Assembly: GCA_018821745.1 (NCBI GenBank) | Contig: JAHJLU010000339.1 | Coordinates: 1-10,191, forward strand | DNA length: 10,191 bases | From: Myxococcota bacterium | Lineage (GTDB): Bacteria; Myxococcota_A; Polyangia; HGW-17 | Reading direction: 5' to 3' | Part shown: piece after piece, positions 1 through 6,751 of the stretch | Layout of the letters: every line of letters begins with the position of its first letter | Position numbering within the stretch: the first letter of the stretch is position 1 | Made by a program: the position numbers and the translations under genes | Notes under the pieces: generated by a model | Databases searched by the model: none | Told to the model about the DNA's origin: nothing | Seen by the model: only the letters and a program-made list of their open reading frames with translations

Positions 1-1
1 C

Positions 2-301
2 CACGAAGAGCTCAAACCGCAGGTCAGCGCGAAACCTGTCTTTGAAGATGGCGCTCTTGTGTCCCTCCCTCGCAATCACCAGCCGCTTCATGGTCACATC
101 CATATATTCTGCTTTGTGCAAACCGGGGATCTGGAGCTCGTGGGAGAAGCTCACCTTCGCACTGGAACCTTTCTTTATCACGAGCGCCTGGCCCGGACGA
201 ACAACGGCCACGCAGCGGTAGAGGAAGAAGATGGTGATGGGCAGGGCGACTAAAAGAAGACCACCCTGAATGATGGCCTGGAGTATATAAATATTGTTCA
301 T
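2..301 (-). CDS. SPFH/flotillin-like membrane protein, N-terminal 100 residues (3' end outside window)
   Basis: The frame is open from an ATG at 301 to the left edge and gives 100 residues. Residues 6-28 form one hydrophobic segment (ILQAIIQGGLLLVALPITIF), followed by RCVAVVRPGQALVIKKG, which resembles the membrane-proximal start of SPFH/flotillin/YqiK proteins (a V-x-P-G/N-x-A-L-V-I pattern). The next part, with VTMKRLVIARE and DRFRADLRFELFV, fits the beta-rich early SPFH domain. Known family members are membrane-anchored scaffolds that oligomerise and organise membrane microdomains. A GGGGAA ribosome binding site (311-316) lies 9 nt before the ATG, which supports this start. A GATAAT hexamer (331-336, minus strand) could be a -10 box, but no good -35 accompanies it. 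A different open frame on the same strand starting at 308 has no hydrophobic segment or family signature and is judged a shadow. The substrate or partner is unknown because most of the protein is missing. Confidence 0.72.
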   Translation of the reverse strand, partial: MNNIYILQAIIQGGLLLVALPITIFFLYRCVAVVRPGQALVIKKGSSAKVSFSHELQIPGLHKAEYMDVTMKRLVIAREGHKSAIFKDRFRADLRFELFV

Positions 302-478
302 TGCGCATTCTTCCCCGAGGCTGTCAGTAAATTATCAGTCTCCAGAACCCTATCACAGACCACAGAAAAACGAACCACCTAAAATTTGGTAAAACGAAGC
401 TCGGTGTTCGTCGACATTGCATAGAGCACGCACTTGTGTGCATCTCTTTCAGTTGTGTTCAGCGGGTTTCAACCGTGA

Positions 479-2437
479 TCACTGGGGGGGGACGCAGAAG
501 CCAAGGGGAGAGGGGAGGGACTCGGTCTCGTATCCATTATTGGGGAGAACGTTGTTGGTTGTGAAGAAGCGGGAGGTCGTGAGGCACACGTAGGGTCTCG
601 GGGTGCTCTCGCTTGTCATGAGCCCCGCACAGGCGGGGTTACTGGTGAGCCCGGCCTCTGCGTTGCACACCTTCCTGCATGCCATGGCCGGGTCGCTCAT
701 ATCGACTTCGTGGAAGGGGTCAGATATAAAGCACTCCAGGCCCGCCATGCACTGGTATTCCTCGGTGGAACCCGTCGGCCGGACACAGGTGTCACCCTGG
801 CCCAGCGGGGTCGCCTGAGTCGCCATGCAGAGACCAGTGAGCGTCCCAAGAACATTATACTTGCAGGTCTCACCGGCGGGACAGCTCCCCCCGGATTTGA
901 TCGGGGTACCTGTGATCACGTCGCAGGTGACATATCCCTCGGTGAGGTAGCTGTGCTGGCCGTCGGTCATGGGGTAGCAGTATCCGAAGTCTGCTTCGCG
1001 GAAGAGGTAGTCGCTGCTTGCGGTGTCCCAATCAAGATCCGATGTGTTGAGACAGTTCCAGCCCGCGGGGCAGCTGTCACTCCCCGAATAGGCCGCGAGC
1101 GGGTCACAGTAATCAACACAGGTGCCGTTTATGGATCCAGTTGCGGTAACACACATGCCGTCGTCGCACTGCTGTGCAGGGTTTACCCCGACCACTCCGT
1201 CCACGGGGTTCGCCGGATCGCTCACACATGGGTCACCGTGGGAGAGTGTCCCGCTCTGCATACAGATACCCATATCATCCATGGCGCGCCACAGCGGGTA
1301 ACACCACCCGGAATTTCCGCCCAGGGTGCATCCCTGATTGACGGGCGTGCCACCGGCACCGTCACCGCAGAATTTGTAGTAGCAGTGATCCATGACCTCG
1401 CTCGCGCAGTAGTAGTTCCACCCACAGTCGTCATCGATACCGCAGGTCTGCATGCAGCGGCCCATCCCGTCTGACCAAAAATTCGTGCAGTCAGAAGCCA
1501 TACCGTTTTCCGGGCAACACTCATCGGCGCCCCCCATGATGTTACATGTGGAGAAGAACCCCTCCACGTTGCACACGGGGAGACAGGCCGTGACGTCAAC
1601 GGTACACGAACTCGTGCAGGCTAGGTTCCCTCCCGAGAAGTTGCCGTAATCGGCACAATCCAGGCCATCGAAGTCCATTCCGTCGCACTCCTCGGTCCCC
1701 TGCACCATTCCGTCACCACAGAGCGGCTCGTCACAGCCACTGACGTCAAACATGCAGTTATTTCTGCAGGACAACACTCCCACATATCCAGGCAAGAGAT
1801 CCCCGCACTCCATACCGTTCAGGTTACTGCCGTCGCACTCTTCATTCCAATCCACCACACCGTTGCCGCAGGTGGTCGTCTCGCACTGGGAGCTGTTGTA
1901 AGTGCAGTCGTTGTTGCAACTGAGCACACCCGTCGAGCCGGGAACAACATCATCACAGGTGTCGGTAATCGTGCCGTTGCCGTCACACTCCTCACCCGTA
2001 TCCACCACACCGTTGCCGCAGGTGGTCGTCTCGCACTGGGAGCTGTTGTAAGTGCAGTCGTTGTTGCAACTGAGCACACCCGTCGAGCCGGGAACAACAT
2101 CGGCACAAGTGTCGGTAATCGTGGCGTTGCCGTCACACTCCTCATCCCCATCCACCACGTTGTTGCCGCAGGTGGCCGTCACACACTGGGAGCTGTTGAG
2201 ACTGCAGTCAGGGTTGCAACTGAGCACCCCCGTCGAGCCTGGTACTATTTCATCACAGGTGGCGGTAATCGTGCCGTTGCGGTCACACTCCTCACCGGCA
2301 TCAACAATACCGTTGCCACAATGGCTATTTGTATTGTTGGTATTATTGATGTTGTTGGTGTTGTTTCCGGAGGAATCATCATCACAGGAGATGACCGCCA
2401 ACGCGACCGCCAATAACAAGGGGAGATATTGTTTCAT
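479..2437 (-). CDS. Cysteine-rich outer-surface lipoprotein with five tandem 50-residue disulfide repeats
   Basis: 652 residues. A hydrophobic leader ending in AVISC gives a lipoprotein signal with lipidated Cys18. Asp residues right after the Cys and an Asn/Thr linker (residues 25-38) follow. Residues 40-288 hold five tandem units of 49-50 residues starting CGNG/CGDG and containing EECDG, LSC and SSQC-type blocks. Each unit has six cysteines at offsets 1, 12, 22, 35, 39 and 46. Residues 289-652 are also Cys-rich (about 34 Cys, 65 in total by my count) with EGF-like spacings such as CGIDDDCGWNYYC, but I recognise no named domain there. The opening CGxGxVDxGEECDG resembles the myxobacterial disulfide repeat / DUF4215 type. 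The protein is probably exported, lipidated and disulfide-bonded on the cell surface. Its ligand is unknown. The ATG is supported by AAGGAG about 7 nt upstream and a promoter at 2494-2522. The gene appears monocistronic. Confidence 0.9.
   Translation of the reverse strand: MKQYLPLLLAVALAVISCDDDSSGNNTNNINNTNNTNSHCGNGIVDAGEECDRNGTITATCDEIVPGSTGVLSCNPDCSLNSSQCVTATCGNNVVDGDEECDGNATITDTCADVVPGSTGVLSCNNDCTYNSSQCETTTCGNGVVDTGEECDGNGTITDTCDDVVPGSTGVLSCNNDCTYNSSQCETTTCGNGVVDWNEECDGSNLNGMECGDLLPGYVGVLSCRNNCMFDVSGCDEPLCGDGMVQGTEECDGMDFDGLDCADYGNFSGGNLACTSSCTVDVTACLPVCNVEGFFSTCNIMGGADECCPENGMASDCTNFWSDGMGRCMQTCGIDDDCGWNYYCASEVMDHCYYKFCGDGAGGTPVNQGCTLGGNSGWCYPLWRAMDDMGICMQSGTLSHGDPCVSDPANPVDGVVGVNPAQQCDDGMCVTATGSINGTCVDYCDPLAAYSGSDSCPAGWNCLNTSDLDWDTASSDYLFREADFGYCYPMTDGQHSYLTEGYVTCDVITGTPIKSGGSCPAGETCKYNVLGTLTGLCMATQATPLGQGDTCVRPTGSTEEYQCMAGLECFISDPFHEVDMSDPAMACRKVCNAEAGLTSNPACAGLMTSESTPRPYVCLTTSRFFTTNNVLPNNGYETESLPSPLGFCVPPQ
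1574..2320 (-). repeat. Five tandem ~150-bp coding repeats inside the lipoprotein gene
   Basis: Units encode residues 40-89, 90-139, 140-189, 190-239 and 240-288 (DNA 2320-2171, 2170-2021, 2020-1871, 1870-1721, 1720-1574). The first four are exactly 150 bp and the last is 147 bp. Positions 1850-1951 and 2000-2101 are identical over 102 bp. Unit 1 is a little more diverged and units 4 and 5 much more so. All six cysteine positions are kept in every unit, so the repeat is under protein-level constraint. The gradient suggests older outer units and a recent duplication or gene conversion in the middle. Confidence 0.9.
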
Positions 2438-2462
2438 CTTTTGCTCCTTCCAATTGTTTTCG

Positions 2463-2476
2463 TATCCTTGAGGATA
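2463..2476 (-). promoter_or_regulatory. Small inverted repeat in the 5' leader of the lipoprotein gene
   Basis: TATCC-TTGA-GGATA: perfect 5-bp arms with a 4-nt loop, lying between the predicted transcription start and the ribosome binding site. It could be a small leader hairpin or an operator half. It is short enough to occur by chance. Confidence 0.25.
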
Positions 2477-2493
2477 AAATGAACGACTCCTGA

Positions 2494-2522
2494 TTTATAT
2501 ATTTTGTTACCACCAAACTCAA
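2494..2522 (-). promoter_or_regulatory. Candidate sigma70-type promoter of the Cys-rich lipoprotein gene
   Basis: On the minus strand, TTGAGT (-35, 2522-2517) is followed after exactly 17 bp by TATAAA (-10, 2499-2494). The -10 matches five of six consensus bases and the -35 four of six. The -10 lies 57 bp before the ATG, leaving an untranslated leader of roughly 50 nt. This is seen by eye only. The region is locally AT-rich, so a chance match is possible. Confidence 0.55.
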
Positions 2523-2668
2523 GGGTCAGTTCACACTTTTTTGTTTTTTACTGTTGCCGCCGTCACTCCAAACTGCCCCCACAAACAGAGCAAAAAAACC
2601 GCTCCCCTTTCGCACTGTATCTCTTAGAAAATCAACATTACTGCGATCTACCCTCTGCCCGGATATCC

Positions 2669-4072
2669 TCAGTGAGCAGGCTCGGTCAGACCCTCCATGG
2701 TCATGGCCGTCTCGGCGACAACGATACGATTTCTGCCACCTTTTTTCGCCTTGTAGAGGGCAAGATCCGCCAGGGCAATCATCTCGTCGATGTCGGATAC
2801 ATCCTTGCAGGGGTAACTGAACACCCCTCCACTGAAGGCGCTCTTGAGGGTGTAAGTGCCAAAGTGGAAGTCCGTCGCGGCGACCTGCTCCCGGAGCCGG
2901 TCCATCTTCCGGTGGGCGTCATGGAGAGACGCCCCGGGCAGCACCAGTAAAAATTCCTCCCCACCGTACCGGAGAATAAAATCCGAGATACGGATCTCTT
3001 TCTCGAGGATAGCCGCCAGCTCCTTGAGTACATAGTCGCCCGCCTGGTGGCCGAAGGTGTCATTGAGCTTCTTGAAGTGATCCACGTCGATCATGCAGAT
3101 GGAGAGAGCTGATCCGTGACGCCTGGCGCGCTCAAACTCTTCGTTGAGGCGCTTCACTCCGAACCGTCTGTTGTATACTCCCGTCAACTCGTCAATGGCG
3201 GCAAAGCGCTCCAGCCGCTTGATGAGCGTGCGGTTGTACAAAAAGGGCGTGGCCTGGTTCACAAAGTTCCTGCTCTCCATCTGGTTGAAATCCCGCTCAA
3301 AGGGTTTCCGGGAGAGCAAGATACAGACTCCAATGTTATTCTCCTGATATTTCAGTGGGATAAAAGCTATCGCCGAGGGCTTTATGCTCCCCACCACAAT
3401 GTTCAACTGCAGAGGATCATTCTCCAGATTTTTGTAAACGACACTCTTCTGATTCTCCAGAATTTTCTCCAGCTCCCCGAGATTCAGATCCTCCAGTTTG
3501 ATCTCCATGCCCACGGATTTGATAACATGGAACTCTCCGTGCTCATATCCCATGAGGGTCCCCCCGTCGGCCTTGAAATACTGGATGAAGGAGTCGATCA
3601 CCACACCGGAGATGTCCTTGATATTCAGGCTCTCCTTGAGGTGCTCAAGAAAATTGTTGGTGAGGATCTCCGTGTTGATGTTCTGGACAATGAAGGTGAT
3701 AAATTCGTTGAAGGAGTTCCCGATATTGCCGATGATGGCGTCGCCTGTGTTCACCTTGATAAAACACTCGGCGCTGTCGCACTCAATGGTCCCCGACTTC
3801 TTCACTTCGCCGACTTTTCGTTTGAACAGCTTGAGTTTGCTGTCCATCTGCTGGAGAAAATTGTAGATGAGAAATTTGAACACAAAGTAATTGAGCAGCC
3901 CCACAACAAGCCCCGCCGCGATGCAGAGCGAGAAAAACGTGGGGGTGAGGATCTTGGCGCTGGGAACATCGAGCACCAGCACGTTGAAAAACGGAAACAC
4001 TATCCCCATGATGATGCCGATGCTCACCATGAGAATGAGAAGCCCCCGTGAGAAATCGCTCTTTGGCGCCAT
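2669..4072 (-). CDS. Membrane diguanylate cyclase with HAMP-like, GAF-like and GGDEF domains
   Basis: 467 residues. Two membrane helices (about 10-34 and 45-72) enclose only a very short outside loop. Residues about 73-130 look like a HAMP-type linker (DAIIGNIGNSFNEFI). Residues about 140-285 have the size and pattern of a GAF domain. The GGDEF domain spans about 286-452: DELTGVYNRR (293-302), the metal-binding IDVDHFKKLND (328-338) and the active-site GGEEF (370-374). R361-I-S-D364 sits exactly five residues before it, the canonical RxxD site for product inhibition. It should therefore be an active cyclase making c-di-GMP from two GTP, with feedback control, from the inner membrane. The short loop argues against a periplasmic sensor; the input is more likely cytoplasmic through the GAF-like domain, or membrane state. 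AAAGGAG lies about 12 nt before the ATG, a slightly long spacing. The gene is divergent from 4306-4971. Confidence 0.93.
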   Translation of the reverse strand: MAPKSDFSRGLLILMVSIGIIMGIVFPFFNVLVLDVPSAKILTPTFFSLCIAAGLVVGLLNYFVFKFLIYNFLQQMDSKLKLFKRKVGEVKKSGTIECDSAECFIKVNTGDAIIGNIGNSFNEFITFIVQNINTEILTNNFLEHLKESLNIKDISGVVIDSFIQYFKADGGTLMGYEHGEFHVIKSVGMEIKLEDLNLGELEKILENQKSVVYKNLENDPLQLNIVVGSIKPSAIAFIPLKYQENNIGVCILLSRKPFERDFNQMESRNFVNQATPFLYNRTLIKRLERFAAIDELTGVYNRRFGVKRLNEEFERARRHGSALSICMIDVDHFKKLNDTFGHQAGDYVLKELAAILEKEIRISDFILRYGGEEFLLVLPGASLHDAHRKMDRLREQVAATDFHFGTYTLKSAFSGGVFSYPCKDVSDIDEMIALADLALYKAKKGGRNRIVVAETAMTMEGLTEPAH

Positions 4073-4305
4073 AGTGGTTCACACTCCTTTTACGACGAGT
4101 CACTGAATTCAGAACGGGGAGTGTACATAATAAGTCAATTCCGGGCAACCGATTCCTGAAAGTTTCCCATGGGCACACAGCCGTAAGCTCTCTGGGGAGG
4201 GGCTTCTCAAAAAAAGGGTGTACCCGGGGTAAAAGGACGCTACCATACAAGCATACGATTGATTTTCAGGGGTACCTGACCACCAGAACATATTGGAGGT
4301 GACCG

Positions 4306-4971
4306 GTGTTAACATTTCATCCTGTCTATGAAGAGATTTCTCCCAAAATCGAAAATGATGACTATCTGATCCGCCTGTTTCGGACCGCGCTGTACGCCAT
4401 CAAGGAGGAGGACGGTTCCCTCTCGCGGGCCGTGTCACAAGCTCCTCCGGACTTCCAGAGCTTCTACAACCAGGGCGACCACGGGCTTGGATACTGGGCC
4501 TTCGAGTCCCAGATTATCCACTCCATTTATAAGTCATGGCTCGCCTTTGTCCCCGTGGCGTGGGAGAAGCGCAACCCGCAGCAGCCCAATCAGATCGATC
4601 TCGTTGTGTACAAGCCCTGCGACAGAACCGGGCCGGAGCAGTGGGAGCCCTCCCTCATCTGTGAAGCCAAGTGGTGGATGGACAACAACACCGCGACCCG
4701 TGTGGCCCTCAAGACCGATTTCAAGATGATGGAGCGGTGGAAAACAGACGTGGAAAAACGGGTCCTCATCGGGCTCTGGTATTGGGACGCCGCCGCCCTC
4801 AGTTCCGAGAGCTACGCGAGCATCGCCCTGCGCGAGGAGATCGCCAACCAGTTAAAGACGGGCGTGATTGAGATGCTCTACATGGGGGCCTTCCCCACTG
4901 ACTTCACCACCATGGAGTCCCCCGACAAGGACGGGTATTTCTGCATGGGCTTCTTCCACCTGCGCAAATAG
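4306..4971 (+). CDS. Uncharacterised protein with PD-(D/E)XK nuclease-like signature
   Basis: 221 residues, soluble, with no signal peptide. I recognise no named family. The central part has the layout of the PD-(D/E)XK (restriction endonuclease-like) fold: an early helix with E67 (YWAFESQIIHSIYKSW), then D98 in a hydrophobic strand (NQIDLVVYKP), then E120-A-K122 in the next strand (PSLICEAKWW), giving E...D...ExK. The C-terminal part (VLIGLWYWD, then a helix and VIEMLYMGAF) would supply later strands. Known members cut DNA or RNA with divalent metal, but many such folds serve repair, restriction, toxins or non-nuclease roles. The assignment is inference from motifs. The start is GTG, clearly supported by GGAGGTGA with 6 nt spacing. 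It stands alone: divergent from the cyclase, convergent with 5005-5904, with no methylase or toxin-antitoxin partner next to it. Confidence 0.78.
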   Translation: MLTFHPVYEEISPKIENDDYLIRLFRTALYAIKEEDGSLSRAVSQAPPDFQSFYNQGDHGLGYWAFESQIIHSIYKSWLAFVPVAWEKRNPQQPNQIDLVVYKPCDRTGPEQWEPSLICEAKWWMDNNTATRVALKTDFKMMERWKTDVEKRVLIGLWYWDAAALSSESYASIALREEIANQLKTGVIEMLYMGAFPTDFTTMESPDKDGYFCMGFFHLRK

Positions 4972-5004
4972 CCCCTTCTTCCCCCCACACCCCGCAAATG
5001 GCAC

Positions 5005-5904
5005 TTAAAAAAATTCGGGGATGATCTGACTCTGACACACGAAGATTGAGGCCTGGACCACCACGGGGTGCCGTGACAGGGCTGCCAGGTTTTTCCGGGC
5101 CCGCTCCACGGAGGTAGGCTTCAGATAGAGCCCCGCGAGCATCAGGTGTCTGCTCATGATGGACTCCTCACGGATGGAGAGGGGGATTGCGCCCACGCCC
5201 TTGAGGGCCTTGTGCACCTTGGGCCCAATGTCCTGAAACCGTTTTGGGCGCAGCACCCTGAGCATCACCACATCCGGGATAACATAAAAACCCTGGGTCC
5301 ACTGTTTCCCCATGGGAATAAGTGTCACAGGAGCCTGGGGGGGCCAATAGAGTACCGAGGAAGTGCCGGGGGAGCCACTGGGCGAAACAGCCTCATACAG
5401 GGGCACCTGAAGATAACGTACCGCGGTCTCTTCACTGAGATTCAGGTAGTATGGCCAATAATGTCCACCATCTCCCAAGGACCCGCGCTTCACCATGAGT
5501 TTCTTAAAATAACCACGGTTGCGTCTTATTTCAGCCTGCAACTTGAGAAATTCGGGAGACTTCTGCTTCCCCTCTTTTACCAGGGCGGCCATTTTTTTCT
5601 GGTCTCTGTTTAAATAAAACACCCTGCCGAGCAGGTCTGTGAATCCTTCTGGCTGAAGACACCCCGTCTTCACTCGGAATTGTTTTGCGACCGCCTTGGC
5701 AACTACCCGGTATGTGGCAGCGGGCAGCGGGGGGGGTTTCGCACCGGGTGGTGTCGTTTTTTTCGCGACAATCATGGCTGAGGTCACTTTGGCTGTCACC
5801 CCACCGGGATTTTTGTGCCCATCGGAGGATTGCCCCGCACCCGATTTCTCTGTTGACGAGCAGCCTGTTCCCGCCAGCACCAGAATGAGAAGCGACATTT
5901 TCAT
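5005..5904 (-). CDS. Unknown lipoprotein, second gene of an overlapping pair
   Basis: 299 residues from ATG 5904. The leader MKMSLLILVLAGTGC gives a lipoprotein-type signal with Cys15; the residue at -3 is Gly rather than the usual Leu, so lipidation is likely but not certain. A low-complexity linker follows (Ser/Gly/Lys, then Pro-rich PPGAKPPPLPAA at about 52-63). Next come a Lys/Arg-rich helical stretch (about 65-140), a Trp/Tyr/Pro-rich middle (YWPYYLNLSEE, YWPPQAPV) and a C-terminal part ending IIPEFF. I recognise no family. The frame could be opened 6 nt earlier by a TTG at 5910, but GGGAG (5913-5917) is 8 nt from the ATG and only 2 nt from the TTG. The ATG also forms an ATGA overlap with the stop of the upstream gene, so translational coupling with that gene is likely. 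Confidence 0.8.
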   Translation of the reverse strand: MKMSLLILVLAGTGCSSTEKSGAGQSSDGHKNPGGVTAKVTSAMIVAKKTTPPGAKPPPLPAATYRVVAKAVAKQFRVKTGCLQPEGFTDLLGRVFYLNRDQKKMAALVKEGKQKSPEFLKLQAEIRRNRGYFKKLMVKRGSLGDGGHYWPYYLNLSEETAVRYLQVPLYEAVSPSGSPGTSSVLYWPPQAPVTLIPMGKQWTQGFYVIPDVVMLRVLRPKRFQDIGPKVHKALKGVGAIPLSIREESIMSRHLMLAGLYLKPTSVERARKNLAALSRHPVVVQASIFVCQSQIIPEFF

Positions 5905-6530
5905 TGGCAAATCTCCCGCAGCGTAGCTACTGCGATGGGGTCATTGAGGACCTGAATGTAGGCCGAGGTATTCCCGCCACCGATAAATTTGGCCGTATCA
6001 ACCTGGCACGAGGGCGGGTAATCCGTATTGCACTCACTGTAGGGCGCATCTCCGGAAAAGGATATCATGAGATTGGCTGTACCCACAAGGGTCCCCATTT
6101 GCTCGGACATCACCTCTGTCATGGTGCATGATTCAATTTTAAAGGTCCCTGTCGTGGGAGTCGCTGAGAGATGAACCCCGCCGGTGGAGGTGTCGGAGAA
6201 GGCGATCACACAGCCAATTGCTCCGGGATTTGGTTCAATAATGGGGGTTTCTTCCCACGATTCGGGATTAAATGTACAGGCTATCTCGATCAACTGGTTC
6301 TCATCCTTGAACCCGGTGTACCGCAGACTTATCTCGCTGGACATCATGTCGGTTCCCAGGAGGGCCAGCTCGTCAGTAGTGGGGAAGAGGATGGTCTGCT
6401 TTCCCTTCAAATCAACAAACATGCCAACCTCATCACACAGCCTGGCTACCACTACACCGCCAGCTATGGGACCCTCATAGGGCTCTTCAAGATTGGAACG
6501 TAAAAAAATGGAGGAGGCCCCTGTAGACAT
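5901..6530 (-). CDS. Unknown 209-residue cysteine-containing protein, first gene of an overlapping pair
   Basis: 209 residues. No family recognised. The composition looks like an exported beta-rich protein: many Thr, Ser and Gly and seven cysteines (32, 85, 107, 135, 167, 175, 208), including the pair in YSECNTDYPPSCQ. Yet the N-terminus (MSTGASSIFLRSNLEEPYEG) is not a signal peptide. The frame cannot be extended: an in-frame TGA lies five codons upstream of the ATG, and I find no hydrophobic leader in the other minus-strand frames up to about 6700. AGAGGA sits about 7 nt before the ATG, so translation from here is plausible. Its TGA (5901-5903) overlaps the next gene's ATG by the ATGA motif, so the two are probably made together. 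It could be a cytoplasmic partner of the lipoprotein, or a gene that lost its leader. Confidence 0.72.
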   Translation of the reverse strand: MSTGASSIFLRSNLEEPYEGPIAGGVVVARLCDEVGMFVDLKGKQTILFPTTDELALLGTDMMSSEISLRYTGFKDENQLIEIACTFNPESWEETPIIEPNPGAIGCVIAFSDTSTGGVHLSATPTTGTFKIESCTMTEVMSEQMGTLVGTANLMISFSGDAPYSECNTDYPPSCQVDTAKFIGGGNTSAYIQVLNDPIAVATLREICQ

Positions 6531-6595
6531 AAATTTTCCTCTTCAATCCATATCACCCGAAGGGGTTGTTTTTCGGTTACAACATGCACTCATAC

Positions 6596-6622
6596 CACAA
6601 TAAAGTCAATTGCTTTATTGTG
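6596..6622. promoter_or_regulatory. Perfect 10-7-10 bp inverted repeat between divergent genes (candidate operator)
   Basis: CACAATAAAG (6596-6605) and CTTTATTGTG (6613-6622) are perfect reverse complements separated by TCAATTG. The site lies 66 bp upstream of the minus-strand ATG at 6530 and about 130 bp upstream of the YcaQ start. On the minus strand it contains TTGACT (6609-6604), a good -35 hexamer, but no clear -10 follows at 17 bp. It could be a dimeric repressor or activator site for one or both divergent units. It lacks a following T run, so it is unlikely to be a terminator. Confidence 0.45.
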
Positions 6623-6751
6623 CGTATTCAATATGCAGCGATCCCATTCTGGTTTATCAAAGGGAAACTCCCGCCACAGCACAACCATGGGTCCGGTTTC
6701 CCCCATGGCGCAACGAATCATTCCTGTGTATGGTGGATCCCAGGAGTAACC

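Noticed and set aside
710..1474. Long open frame (254 codons) on the plus strand across the lipoprotein gene
   Set aside because: It is antisense to a gene with a clear signal peptide and repeats, and its protein has no recognisable domain or ribosome site. A by-product of GC-rich codon use.
2585..2610. Possible terminator after the cyclase gene (GAGC/GCTC arms with a run of T on the minus strand)
   Set aside because: The T run lies inside the loop, not after the stem, and the stem is only 4 bp.
3116..4051. Open frame of 311 codons antisense to the diguanylate cyclase
   Set aside because: The opposite strand encodes unmistakable GGDEF motifs; this frame shows a charged, featureless protein.
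6685..6708. Inverted repeat CCATGGG / CCCATGG upstream of the YcaQ start
   Set aside because: Each arm already contains the palindrome CCATGG, so the match is easy to get by chance; no promoter hexamers at usual spacing were recognised around it.
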